A stretch of DNA of 64,000 bases, taken from positions 930,001 through 994,000 of the forward strand of contig OZ244832.1 in NCBI GenBank assembly GCA_965220485.1, given 5' to 3'. Below the pieces are notes generated by a model, which was not told the DNA's origin, did no database searches, and was given only the letters and a program-made list of their open reading frames with translations. Of this stretch, positions 24,155-33,312 are shown piece after piece (the stretch's first letter is position 1; every line of letters starts with the position of its first letter). A program made the translations under genes and the position numbers. The DNA is from Aldehydirespirator sp965220485 (GTDB taxonomy: Bacteria > Actinomycetota > Acidimicrobiia > Acidimicrobiales > Aldehydirespiratoraceae).

Positions 24155-27100
24155 ATGGTGATGGCTAACACCGAGCGGGTTGCCAAGGCGCTGGATCTGC
24201 TGCGTGACGGGCTCGGCCCGGCGTGTGAAGCGACTTGGCGGGGGTTCTACGGCGACGGCTGGCTCCCGCAGGTCAACGAGAAGCTGCATAGCCCCGACCG
24301 TCAGCCCTCCGTCGGCGACTCGGCCTTCTTGTTCAAGGGCATCAAGGCCACCTGGAACGAGGTGTTCGGACATGCGCTCGGCCCGTCGGTGCGGTCGCTG
24401 GTGTTCGAGGTGGCCGATGTCCGCAACCGCTGGGCCCACCAGGGATCTCTGAGCAGCGACGACACGGTCCGTGCGCTCGACTCGATGGAGCGGGTGCTGG
24501 AGGCCTTCGGCAACAGCGACCAGCGCGACGAGATCCGCAGCCTCCGCCGCGACCTGATGCGCCAAATGTTCGAGGAGGAGTCCCGTTCAGAGCGCCGCCG
24601 GACTGCGGCCAAACCCACCGAAGGCACGCCCCATGCCGGGCTCACACCTTGGCGCGACATCATCACGCCCCACACCGATGTGGCCGCCGGGCGCTTCGAG
24701 CAGGCCGAGTATGCCGCCGACCTTGCGCTGGTTGCCGCGGGCGGTGCTGAGCCCGAGTACCAGGACCCTCATTCGTTCTACTCCCGCACCTACGTCACCC
24801 AGGGTCTGCGCGACCTGCTGGCCGGTGCGGCGCGGCGCCTCTCGGGACAGGGAGGCGACCCAGTCATCGAGCTTCAGACCAACTTCGGCGGAGGAAAGAC
24901 CCACTCGCTGATCGCCCTCTACCACCTGGCCTCAGGGGCCGATCTCGACAAGCTGCCGGGACTGGCCGACGTGCTGTCAGACGAGGATCTGACTCTGCCC
25001 TCCAAGGTGAACCGAGCCGTTCTCGTGGGCCAGATGATCTCGCCGTCGGCGCCTGAGCGAGTCGGGGGCGGGATCCGCCTGCACACCCTGTGGGGCCGGC
25101 TCGCCTACCAGTTGGGAGGCAAGGACGGCTACGACATCGTGCGCGCCGACGACCTCGCCGGCACCAGCCCCGGCGCAGCGCTCACGACGCTCTTCCAGCG
25201 CTTCGGCCCGGCGGTGGTCCTCATCGACGAGTGGGTCGCTTACGCCCGCCAGCTGCGCGACGGCAGCGCTGAAGATGGCGGTGGAGAACGTCTCACCGGA
25301 GGTGACTTCGACACTCAGTTCACCTTCGCCCAGGCCCTTACCGAGGCCGCTGCGGCTGTCTCCAACGTGGTGGTGCTGATCTCCATCCCGGCCTCCGACG
25401 TGGAGGTGGGCGGCCCGCGGGGGCGCACCGCGCTGGAGAAGCTCAAGAACGTCGTGGCCCGCAAGGCGGCCCAATGGCAGCCGGCTTCCCCCGATGAGTC
25501 ATTCGAGATCGTGCGTCGGCGGCTGTTCGACCCGATACCCGCGGACAAGGCCCGAGTGCGCGACGGCGTAATACGAGCGTTCTGCGACATGTACCGGGAC
25601 CAAGGCGCCAAGTTCCCGCCCGGAGTGGGCGAGGGCGAGTACCGCCGCCGGATGGAGCTGTGCTATCCGATCCACCCCGAGCTGTTCGACCGGCTCTTCG
25701 ACGACTGGTCCGCGCTCGACAAGTTCCAGCGCACCAGAGGCGTGCTGCGGCTCATGGCGCTGGCCATCTCGCAGCTGTGGCAGCGCGACGACCGGTCGCT
25801 GCTGATCATGCCCGGCAACCTGCCCATGGACTACGGGCTCCTGGTCAGCGAGATCAAGAAGTACCTCGAGGACGGCTGGGACCCGGTCATAAAGGCAGAC
25901 GTGGACGGGGCCAACTCGCTGCCCTTGCGCATCGACCAGAACAACAGCCACTTCGGACGGCTGTCCGCGACCCGCCGAGCAGCCCGCACCGTTTACATGG
26001 GCTCCGCGCCGCGGCCCGACGGCCGCAGGGGAGTGGACCTCAAGTCGGTGGTTCTCGGCTGCGCACAGCCCGGCGAGTCTTCGGACCAGTTCGCCGACGC
26101 ACTGAGGCGCCTGTCCGGAGAGGCCACCCACCTGTACGTCGACGGCGCCCAGTACTGGTACTCGCTGATCCCCAACGTCACCCGCATCGCGGCCGACCGG
26201 GCGAACTCCAACTACGACGACCGCGACGCAGACGACGACGTACGAAGCCGGATCGGCAACCAGCGCGGCAGAGGCGACTTCGCCGCAGTGCAGGTGTTTG
26301 CAGAGGGCCCAGGCGACGTGCCCGACAACGACGACGGCGTACGCCTCGTCATCCTCGAGCCCAACTCCACCCACTCGCCCAACGACGGCAATTCCCCGGC
26401 GGTGAGACTCGCAGAGCGGATCCTGGCGCAGCGCGAGGCCGGCCCACGCGTCAACCCGAACCTGGTGGTGTTCCTGGCCGCGGCCGCCAACCGCCTGGTC
26501 GAGCTTCGGGCCGCGACCCGCATGTATCTGGCCTGGAAATCCATCGTGGGCGACCAGGCCATGAACCTCACCGCGCACCAGCAGCGCCAGGCCGACAGCA
26601 AGCTGGCCGAGACCTCCAAGCAGGTCGACAGCCTGATTGCCGAGACATTCACTCTGGCGCTCACCCCGTCGAAGCAGCCCGGCCAGCGCAACATCGATTG
26701 GCAGACCACCAGGGTGACCGCAGTCGGAGACCTGGCTGAGCGGACCAGCCGCAAACTCGTGAGCGAGGAGAAGCTCATCGGCACCTACAGCGGAGTGCGC
26801 ATCCGCATGGACCTCGACCGCTACGAACTCTGGTCCGACCGCGGTGACATCGCCGTCCACAAGCTGTGGGAAACCTACGCCCGGTTCCCCTACATGCCCC
26901 GACTCGCCAGCCGTGACGTGCTGTACAACGCCATCGCGAACCGCGACGCGACGATCACATGGCTCCAAGACACCTTCGCCTACGCCGAGGCCCACGACGA
27001 CGAGCGATGGGTAGGCCTGCTCATCGACAAAGCAATTCTGCCAGCTCCCAGCGGCCTGCTGATCCGCCCCGACAGGATTCCAGAGCCTAGAGATCATTCG

Positions 27101-27415
27101 AAGACGGACATCGGCGAGCCTCCAGGTGGCCCCGATGGCCCTGGGCCCCCTTCCTGTCCGCCAATCGACCCACCCAAGCCGGAACCCGACCACCTGCGGC
27201 CCAGCCAGTTCTACGCCCAGTTCAACCTCGACCCTGTTCGCTGCATCAAGCAGCTAGGTGAGATCGCCGACCACGTCAGCAGCAAGCTCGGCGATGACGT
27301 GGAACTGGTCCTGGAGGTCCGTGCCAAGAGCGAAGAGGGCTTCGACGAGTCCACCCGCCGCACCGTCTCAGAAAACGCCCGCAGCCTCGGCGCTCAGTCC
27401 TCCGAGTTCGAATAG
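24155..27415 (+). CDS. HEPN (Swt1-like)-DUF499 ATPase
   Basis: 1086 residues (ATG 24155; ATG 24161 also possible). The first ~120 residues look like a Swt1-family HEPN domain, with VRNRWAHQG as its R-x4-H-type motif. From ~residue 230 the DUF499 ATPase shows LQTNFGGGKTHSLIALYH (Walker A) and VVLIDEWVAYARQL (Walker B). DUF499 proteins are relatives of BREX/Pgl ATPases such as BrxC/PglY. It is the ATPase of the helicase-methylase-ATPase set. Near residue 990 there is a proline-rich linker. Confidence 0.88.
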   Translation: MVMANTERVAKALDLLRDGLGPACEATWRGFYGDGWLPQVNEKLHSPDRQPSVGDSAFLFKGIKATWNEVFGHALGPSVRSLVFEVADVRNRWAHQGSLSSDDTVRALDSMERVLEAFGNSDQRDEIRSLRRDLMRQMFEEESRSERRRTAAKPTEGTPHAGLTPWRDIITPHTDVAAGRFEQAEYAADLALVAAGGAEPEYQDPHSFYSRTYVTQGLRDLLAGAARRLSGQGGDPVIELQTNFGGGKTHSLIALYHLASGADLDKLPGLADVLSDEDLTLPSKVNRAVLVGQMISPSAPERVGGGIRLHTLWGRLAYQLGGKDGYDIVRADDLAGTSPGAALTTLFQRFGPAVVLIDEWVAYARQLRDGSAEDGGGERLTGGDFDTQFTFAQALTEAAAAVSNVVVLISIPASDVEVGGPRGRTALEKLKNVVARKAAQWQPASPDESFEIVRRRLFDPIPADKARVRDGVIRAFCDMYRDQGAKFPPGVGEGEYRRRMELCYPIHPELFDRLFDDWSALDKFQRTRGVLRLMALAISQLWQRDDRSLLIMPGNLPMDYGLLVSEIKKYLEDGWDPVIKADVDGANSLPLRIDQNNSHFGRLSATRRAARTVYMGSAPRPDGRRGVDLKSVVLGCAQPGESSDQFADALRRLSGEATHLYVDGAQYWYSLIPNVTRIAADRANSNYDDRDADDDVRSRIGNQRGRGDFAAVQVFAEGPGDVPDNDDGVRLVILEPNSTHSPNDGNSPAVRLAERILAQREAGPRVNPNLVVFLAAAANRLVELRAATRMYLAWKSIVGDQAMNLTAHQQRQADSKLAETSKQVDSLIAETFTLALTPSKQPGQRNIDWQTTRVTAVGDLAERTSRKLVSEEKLIGTYSGVRIRMDLDRYELWSDRGDIAVHKLWETYARFPYMPRLASRDVLYNAIANRDATITWLQDTFAYAEAHDDERWVGLLIDKAILPAPSGLLIRPDRIPEPRDHSKTDIGEPPGGPDGPGPPSCPPIDPPKPEPDHLRPSQFYAQFNLDPVRCIKQLGEIADHVSSKLGDDVELVLEVRAKSEEGFDESTRRTVSENARSLGAQSSEFE

Positions 27416-27480
27416 CGAGCCTCACCGCATCGCGCAGGCTCTGGCAGATGTAGTGTCCGAGCCGTCGTGGTTGAGTTGGT

Positions 27481-29253
27481 CTACCGGCGAATGCTGGAGT
27501 CGACCTCGTATAGCCAGTTGCGCATCTCTTCAGGTATTTCGGATGGGCCCAGCTGGCGAGCGAGGTTCTTGGTCGACACGGTCGTATGGCCGGCAAGCTG
27601 AAGGTCCTCGTTCAGTGCGTTCAGTATTGCTTTGGCTGGATACCTGCGAAGGCGCCACGCAGGATCCACGACTCGTGGCCTGAGTTCTGCGTTCGTCGCG
27701 CTGATGGTGCGAGCGAGGTCCTTCTTGCCGGACGGGCTGAAGAAATGACGCTTCTCGGCGAACTGGGCCAGGACGTCTTCGGTCATGTCATCCGTGATCG
27801 ACTCCAGTTTGGAGGAGATGTAACTCGGCGATGAGCCTGACACGCGTGCCAGTGCCATCGGGTCAAGCAGATAGCTCTCGAGCTCCTTCCGCCGCCAGAT
27901 ATGGGCGCGGATGCCGATTGCTTCGAGAGTCGAGTGCACCTCGCCAACGTCTGCATCGGCTCGATAGTCGCGATCCAGCAGAACAAAGACGTCAACGGAA
28001 TCATCGAGAAAGTCCGAGACGAACCACTTGAAGGGTTCGACCCGGACCCAGTTGGTGAAGCCCTTGATCTCAATAACTGCGCAGTTGCGCTCGCTGGCAA
28101 GGTGATCGGCACCGATGGTCTTCGCCAATTCTCGGATGACGGACATGTCGTCGCCTTCCACAAAGACCACGGTTCGGGCACGTAGGGCCGTTGCGAGCCG
28201 CAGGTTGAAGCTTGAGCCGATCTGGGCCGACAAATCCTCAAGCGACGCTGGATTGGGCCGGCGAACGGCTCTTCGACGGGTCTTGTCGACCCACACAACC
28301 GACTCCGAAGACGCCTCCGCGAGCATCTCAGATGAGTGGGTTGCAGTGATCGTCTGCGCTGTCGTTGAGTCGAGCAGCCTCACTAGACGTCGCTGGAGGT
28401 CAGCATGCAGATAGAGGTCGGGCTCATCGAAGATCACTACATCTGCCGACCTCAGGCGCCAGAGATGGGTCAGGATCTGTACGAAGATCTGCATGCCGTC
28501 GCCGACCCAGAAGAGTTCCTTCGGCGTCCTGTCGCCACGCTCTTGCACGAGCACGTCGAGTTCTAGGTCACCAAGCTCTCGACGTGTCGTGACCTGCAGT
28601 TTCTCGATTTCCGGGAGCCACAAGGTCACGAACTCGTTGAATTCCTCGAACTCCTCGTCGCGCCTGATCAACAGCAGCTGATTGCGAGCATGCTGGCTGG
28701 ACCTTCTGCCTTGGAAGTTCGACCGAACGTATTCCTCCTGTAGGACTGTCTCGGTGTGGTTGATGGGATAGAGGCCCGGGATGATCCCGATCTGCCCGGT
28801 CAGTTCTCGAACTTTGCTTGGCTGCGAGACGTTTCGTCCGTCGGAACGGCGCAGGTAGAAGAACGGCTCCAGACCGTCGTCGTCGTGATCAGAGGGCCAA
28901 ACCCCAGTGAGAATCAGATCGGTGTCCGTACGCAGCGACACCGCCGACTCTCCGGAGCGGAACTGATGTCGCAGGTTCTCCGTCACCAAGCCGTACTGAT
29001 CCGCGCGCAGCGAATGCGTCATCACACGCCGTTGGCCATGCGCTCGATATCCGGTCGGCTTTCTCCGGGTCGCCTGTTCCAACATTCCTGCCGCAACTCT
29101 TGTGGCCGAAACGAGAGTTGATTTTCCGGCGTTGTTGGGCCCCACCAAGAAGGCGTTGGCCCCAAGAGTCATCGTGAACCTCTCGAAGGCCTTGAAGTTC
29201 CACAAGTCGAGTCGTTGGATGCGCATGGATTCCGTCCGACCGTCGTGCTTCAT
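27481..29253 (-). CDS. OLD-family ATPase-TOPRIM nuclease
   Basis: 590 residues (M1 at 29253; ATG 29226 is an equally credible start, beginning MRIQRLDLWNFKAFERF). An ABC-type ATPase with GPNNAGKSTL near the N-terminus, FDEPDLYLHADLQ (Walker B) and ITATHSSEM is followed by a TOPRIM domain (VVFVEGDDM; LLDRDYRAD). OLD proteins are nucleases in phage exclusion, Gabija (GajA) and related systems. No UvrD-type helicase partner (GajB) is adjacent, so it is a stand-alone OLD. It is convergent with the DUF499 gene. Confidence 0.88.
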   Translation of the reverse strand: MKHDGRTESMRIQRLDLWNFKAFERFTMTLGANAFLVGPNNAGKSTLVSATRVAAGMLEQATRRKPTGYRAHGQRRVMTHSLRADQYGLVTENLRHQFRSGESAVSLRTDTDLILTGVWPSDHDDDGLEPFFYLRRSDGRNVSQPSKVRELTGQIGIIPGLYPINHTETVLQEEYVRSNFQGRRSSQHARNQLLLIRRDEEFEEFNEFVTLWLPEIEKLQVTTRRELGDLELDVLVQERGDRTPKELFWVGDGMQIFVQILTHLWRLRSADVVIFDEPDLYLHADLQRRLVRLLDSTTAQTITATHSSEMLAEASSESVVWVDKTRRRAVRRPNPASLEDLSAQIGSSFNLRLATALRARTVVFVEGDDMSVIRELAKTIGADHLASERNCAVIEIKGFTNWVRVEPFKWFVSDFLDDSVDVFVLLDRDYRADADVGEVHSTLEAIGIRAHIWRRKELESYLLDPMALARVSGSSPSYISSKLESITDDMTEDVLAQFAEKRHFFSPSGKKDLARTISATNAELRPRVVDPAWRLRRYPAKAILNALNEDLQLAGHTTVSTKNLARQLGPSEIPEEMRNWLYEVDSSIRR

Positions 29254-29538
29254 GACGGAACCCTAGGGGTTGGTCGACGCGGGTTGGGGCGAATGAGTCG
29301 GAAGTCGCGCACTCGTATCGCTTGTCATCACGGGGTCATCAGACTTTCTGCAGACAACCGAATCGGATGTGACCGAACGGAACAGTGATGCATCTGGGCA
29401 CGCATAAGAACCAGTTCGGGCTGCAACAAAGCCTCCGCATTCCCAGAGGCCCCGTCGCACCCTCGCCCCTAGCGTCTCGAAAGTCTATTGTCGGAGGGCG
29501 GGGCGGCGGGCGCCTTCCAGCTCGCGAGGGGAACCGAA
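29254..29538. other. Divergent intergenic region
   Basis: About 285 bp between the minus-strand OLD nuclease and the plus-strand EthD gene. It should hold promoters for both, but I see no clear -35/-10 pair. It marks the edge between the defence island and the metabolic genes. Confidence 0.4.
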
Positions 29539-30225
29539 GTGGCTGTGGACAAGTATGTGGTTTTGCTCGATTCCGAGCACGCCGTCACGGCGGGTGAGCG
29601 CGACGATGCCGTGGGGCGGCTGGTCGAGGGTGCCGACGCGGTCGCAGGGCTGGCGGGCTTGACGGTTAGCAGTCTGAACGAGTCGCTGACCGGTCCCGCA
29701 GAGACCATTGCCGTGGTGCAGGCTTGGATCGATGACGCCGTCGCGGAAGCGGTGCTTAATCACATCACGGGCTCGGTGGATGCGAGGGTGTCGAGTTGGC
29801 TTGTTGAGGAGATCGTGTTTCTGGCGCCGGTTGATCGTCGGCCGTCGGGGACGCACTCCCGGTTGAACCTGTTCGGGACGGCCGCCAAGCGGGAGGACTT
29901 CACCACCGAGGGGTTCTTCGACTACTGGAAGACGGTGCATGCGCCCATCTCGGCGTCGATCCCGGGCTGCTCCGGCTATGTGGTGTCCCGGGTCCGCGAG
30001 ACGGCGAGCATGGCGGTGGAGCGGACCGTTGATGCGTTCATTGAGCTGTGGTACCCGAGCCGTGCCGACCATGCCAGTGCCAACGAGCATCCGCTTGCGG
30101 CCCAGGCTTGGGAGGATGTCCCCAACTACGCGCGCACCGACGGGCAGTTCTGGCTGACCTACGAGCATGTGGTCATCGAACCGCCCGACACCGGGCCGGG
30201 CATGTTCGACTCCGACGACGGCTGA
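29539..30225 (+). CDS. EthD-domain protein
   Basis: 228 residues from GTG 29539, chosen for its gagggg site 7 nt upstream; a TTG at 29488 is also in frame. The C-terminal half has the EthD/dimeric alpha-beta barrel pattern (DYWKTVHAPISASIPGCSGYV...HPLAAQAWEDVPNYA). Such proteins accompany oxygenases and degradative pathways, with an uncertain catalytic role. Its stop overlaps the aminotransferase ATG, so the two are coupled. Confidence 0.75.
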   Translation: MAVDKYVVLLDSEHAVTAGERDDAVGRLVEGADAVAGLAGLTVSSLNESLTGPAETIAVVQAWIDDAVAEAVLNHITGSVDARVSSWLVEEIVFLAPVDRRPSGTHSRLNLFGTAAKREDFTTEGFFDYWKTVHAPISASIPGCSGYVVSRVRETASMAVERTVDAFIELWYPSRADHASANEHPLAAQAWEDVPNYARTDGQFWLTYEHVVIEPPDTGPGMFDSDDG

Positions 30226-31394
30226 TGCGGGTACGGCCCCACCTACTGGAGACTCCCCATTCGGGCATCCGGCGGATGGCCGACCTTGCGGCCACTATCG
30301 ACGATCCCATCCAGCTCGGTGGGGGAGACCCGAACTTCACGACGCCGCAGCACATCATCGATGGTGCGGCCGAACGATCAACCGCGGGGTCGACCGGGTA
30401 TGCGCCAGGCGAGGGCTTCCTGGAGCTGCGGGAAGCCATCGTCGACAAGCTCGCACGGGTCAACGGCGTCACCGCTTCGCCCGACGAGGTTTGTGTGACC
30501 ACCGGTGCCTGCGGTGCGCTGTTCACCAGCCTCACGCTTGCCGTCGAACCGGGCAGCGACGTGCTGCTTCCCGACCCCGGATGGTCCAACTACGCCGCGC
30601 AGGTCCACGTGCTCGGGGCCCGGGCCGTTCCCTACGCTGTCGACGCCTCAACGAACTGGCGGCTCGATCCGGCCGTCGTCGAGGCAGCCATCACGCCGCA
30701 GACCTCCGCGCTGGTGCTGAACTCGCCCGGCAACCCGACTGGTGTGGTTTTCGACCCCGACGACCTCGCCGCGGTGGCCGAGCTGGCCGCCGGCCGCGGC
30801 ATCGCGGTCATCAGCGACGAGGCCTACGACGAGGTCGTGTTCGACACCGAGCCGTTCTCCGTCGCTTCACGGGTGCAGTCCGACCAGCTGCTGACCATCT
30901 ACTCGTTCTCCAAGACCTACGCCATGACCGGCTGGCGCATCGGGTACGCGGTCGGGCCGGCTGGCTTCGTGAGCGAGCTGTCGCTGCTGCAGGAACCAGT
31001 CGTGTCGAGCGCGGCCACCATCTCCATGCACGGCGCCACCGTGGCGCTGCAAGGCGCCCAGGACTGCGTCGGCGAGATGGTCGCCGCCTACGCCGAGCGC
31101 TGCCGGAAGGCCACCGCGCTGCTCGACGCCGAACAGATCCGCTACGTCGAGCCGGGCGGCTCGTTCTTCCTCATGATCGACATCCGCGACAGCGGCCTCG
31201 ACTCGTGGGCGTTCGCCACCCGCCTGGTGGAGCAGCACCGGGTGGTGGTCGTGCCCGGGCTGGCGTTCGGCCAGGGCGGGGAGGGATTCGTGCGGGTGAG
31301 CTTCGCGGCCGCGCCCGAGACCATCCTGGAGGGCCTGGCCCGGCTGGCCGAGACCCTCCACGACCTCAAGAGCCGCAACCCGGCCGCCACCTAG
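30225..31394 (+). CDS. PLP-dependent aminotransferase, class I/II
   Basis: 389 residues from ATG 30225, overlapping the preceding stop. Fold type I markers: SPGNPTG near residue 168, DEAYDEVVF, and SFSKTYAMTGWRIGY, in which the Lys binds PLP. It is similar to aspartate/aromatic aminotransferases; the substrate is unknown. It lies in an EthD-aminotransferase-SDR run likely transcribed together. Confidence 0.88.
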   Translation: MRVRPHLLETPHSGIRRMADLAATIDDPIQLGGGDPNFTTPQHIIDGAAERSTAGSTGYAPGEGFLELREAIVDKLARVNGVTASPDEVCVTTGACGALFTSLTLAVEPGSDVLLPDPGWSNYAAQVHVLGARAVPYAVDASTNWRLDPAVVEAAITPQTSALVLNSPGNPTGVVFDPDDLAAVAELAAGRGIAVISDEAYDEVVFDTEPFSVASRVQSDQLLTIYSFSKTYAMTGWRIGYAVGPAGFVSELSLLQEPVVSSAATISMHGATVALQGAQDCVGEMVAAYAERCRKATALLDAEQIRYVEPGGSFFLMIDIRDSGLDSWAFATRLVEQHRVVVVPGLAFGQGGEGFVRVSFAAAPETILEGLARLAETLHDLKSRNPAAT

Positions 31395-31419
31395 GCGCTG
31401 ACGTGGAAGGGAACCGGAC

Positions 31420-32214
31420 GTGAAGCGGCTCGAAGGCCTGTCCGCGCTGATCAGCGGGGGAGCCAGCGGCGTCGGGCGGGCCACCGCGCACCGCTTCGCC
31501 CAGGAGGGCGCCGCCCGGATCACGCTGTTCGACCTCGACGCCGAGCGCATCACCGGCGTCGCCGCCGAACTCACCGACATCGGCACCGAGCCCCGAACCG
31601 TCGTCGGCGACGTCTCCAACCCGCCCGACTGCCAGCGGGCCGTGGACGAGGCTGCCCGCGGCGACGGCCGCCTCGACGTGCTGGTCAGCAACGTCGGCGC
31701 CGACTCGATCCACCCGTTCCTCGAGCTCGAACTCGACGAGTGGCACCGGATCATGGACATCAACCTCACCGCGTCGTTCGTGCTGGGCCAGGCCGCGGCC
31801 CGGGCCATGGTGGCCGCCGGCAACGGCGGCACGATCCTCTACACCGCGTCGATCTCGGGAGTGGCCGCGTCGACCGGCGACGCCCACTACGGCGTCTCCA
31901 AGGCCGGCATCATCAGCCTCGTCAAGACCATGGCCATCGAGCTGGTCGAGCACAACATCACGGTGAACTGCGTCAGCCCCGGCCCGCTCGACACCCCCAT
32001 GTCGCTGGCGCTGCTGGGCAGCGAGGAGGCCATGCAGGCCGCTCGGGAGAGCTGGCCGATCGTCCCCATGAACCGCCTCGGCCTGCCCACCGAGATCGCC
32101 GGCACCTACGCCTACCTGGCATCGGCCGACGGCGCCTACACCACCGGCCAGAACATCGTGGTCGACGGCGGCATGACCACCAACGTCTTCCCCGTAGCCG
32201 ACGAACTCCAGTAG
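31420..32214 (+). CDS. Short-chain dehydrogenase/reductase
   Basis: 264 residues from GTG. Classical SDR: SGGASGVGRATA cofactor loop, NVGADS, catalytic Ser in TASISG and YGVSK (Tyr-x3-Lys) near residue 156, NITVNCVSPGPLDTPM after it. It probably oxidises or reduces a hydroxyl/keto group with NAD(P). It follows the aminotransferase by 25 bp in the same direction. Confidence 0.88.
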   Translation: MKRLEGLSALISGGASGVGRATAHRFAQEGAARITLFDLDAERITGVAAELTDIGTEPRTVVGDVSNPPDCQRAVDEAARGDGRLDVLVSNVGADSIHPFLELELDEWHRIMDINLTASFVLGQAAARAMVAAGNGGTILYTASISGVAASTGDAHYGVSKAGIISLVKTMAIELVEHNITVNCVSPGPLDTPMSLALLGSEEAMQAARESWPIVPMNRLGLPTEIAGTYAYLASADGAYTTGQNIVVDGGMTTNVFPVADELQ

Positions 32215-32281
32215 CGGCCTCGCCGACTACAGCGCCAGGAATCCCAGGTCCGAGTCGCGACGCTCGTTAAGCGACGACTTC

Positions 32282-33130
32282 TCAGCCGAGAGCGAAGCCT
32301 TCGTCGTCGGGGGGTGTCCGCTCGACGATCTCCTCGGAGAGCCCGAACGTCTCCACCAGTTCTCTGTTGCGCGTCTCCGCATCGAGCTCGGCCACCTCGA
32401 CCGTGGGGCCCTCGCTGATCGCGATCAGCGCGCCGCGGCCGATGGTGCGGACCCCGCCGGGGACGCTCCTCCGGATGTAGAGCGCTTCGTTGAACAGGCT
32501 GCTGCCCCGGCTCACGTCGGAGCGGTGCGACCAGAACTCGAACGAGCGGCTCTCGCCGACGCCGGGGCCGTCGAGTCTCATCACGATCTCATCGCGGCCG
32601 TGGCCGGGCAGCCAGTGAACCTGCCACGTGTCGTCGACCCATTCGATCTGGGTCTCGTTGAGCGGGAAGTCCGTGGCGGAGTCCTCACCCTCGACGAGCG
32701 AGATCGGGACGTGGTTGAGTATGGAGCTGTCGACCAGCAGCGTCTGACCCTCGATGAACACCGCGGTCGTACCGTGATTGGGTTCCTCGATGGGAACCGG
32801 CATGATCATGTTCCCCGACACCCGGTGGGCGTCGAAGCCGAGCCCGTCGAGCAGCGCCCACAACCCGCCGCTGCTGGGCCAGCAGGTGCCCCCGGTGCCG
32901 TGGGTGACGAAATTCTGGAGGAACTCGGAGGGATCGATGCCCGGCAGCGGCCCGCTGCGATTCTCGCCCAGGTACACGCGCTTCTGCACGTTGTCGAACG
33001 ACACGGACCCGCACCACGCGTTGTAGACGGTGCTCAAGCCCTCGATGTCGAGCTCCGGTCGATCCGAGAGACCGAACTTCTCGAGCACCTGGTCGATCAG
33101 GTCCGGCTCCACAGCGTCGGTCATAGACAT
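32282..33130 (-). CDS. Arylamine N-acetyltransferase (NAT) family
   Basis: 282 residues. The NAT Cys-His-Asp triad is visible: GGTCWPSSGGLWALL (Cys near residue 83), PNHGTTAV (His near 118) and LLVDSS (Asp near 133). VSFDNVQKRVYLG near the N-terminus is also characteristic. NATs transfer acetyl groups from CoA to aromatic amines or take part in polyketide release. It is divergent from the Rieske oxygenase gene across ~180 bp that should hold both promoters. Confidence 0.82.
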   Translation of the reverse strand: MSMTDAVEPDLIDQVLEKFGLSDRPELDIEGLSTVYNAWCGSVSFDNVQKRVYLGENRSGPLPGIDPSEFLQNFVTHGTGGTCWPSSGGLWALLDGLGFDAHRVSGNMIMPVPIEEPNHGTTAVFIEGQTLLVDSSILNHVPISLVEGEDSATDFPLNETQIEWVDDTWQVHWLPGHGRDEIVMRLDGPGVGESRSFEFWSHRSDVSRGSSLFNEALYIRRSVPGGVRTIGRGALIAISEGPTVEVAELDAETRNRELVETFGLSEEIVERTPPDDEGFALG

Positions 33131-33312
33131 CTTGACTCCCCCTTGTTTCGGGCCGAGACCCGCTTGCGATTGCTCGCAGCCCAGGCAATGTTGACCGCAG
33201 CCGGGATAGTTGTCAACCGAGCCGTTGACCTAGGTATTCGGCGTTCTTGACGAGGTCGAGACCTCTTGGCAGACTGGCCCAATGGGCGCAGCCTCGGGGG
33301 TGAGAGGGGCGC

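Noticed and set aside
25499..27193. 564-residue open frame on the minus strand
   Set aside because: Antisense to the DUF499 ATPase, which has clear Walker motifs; low-complexity Val/Gly/Arg composition.
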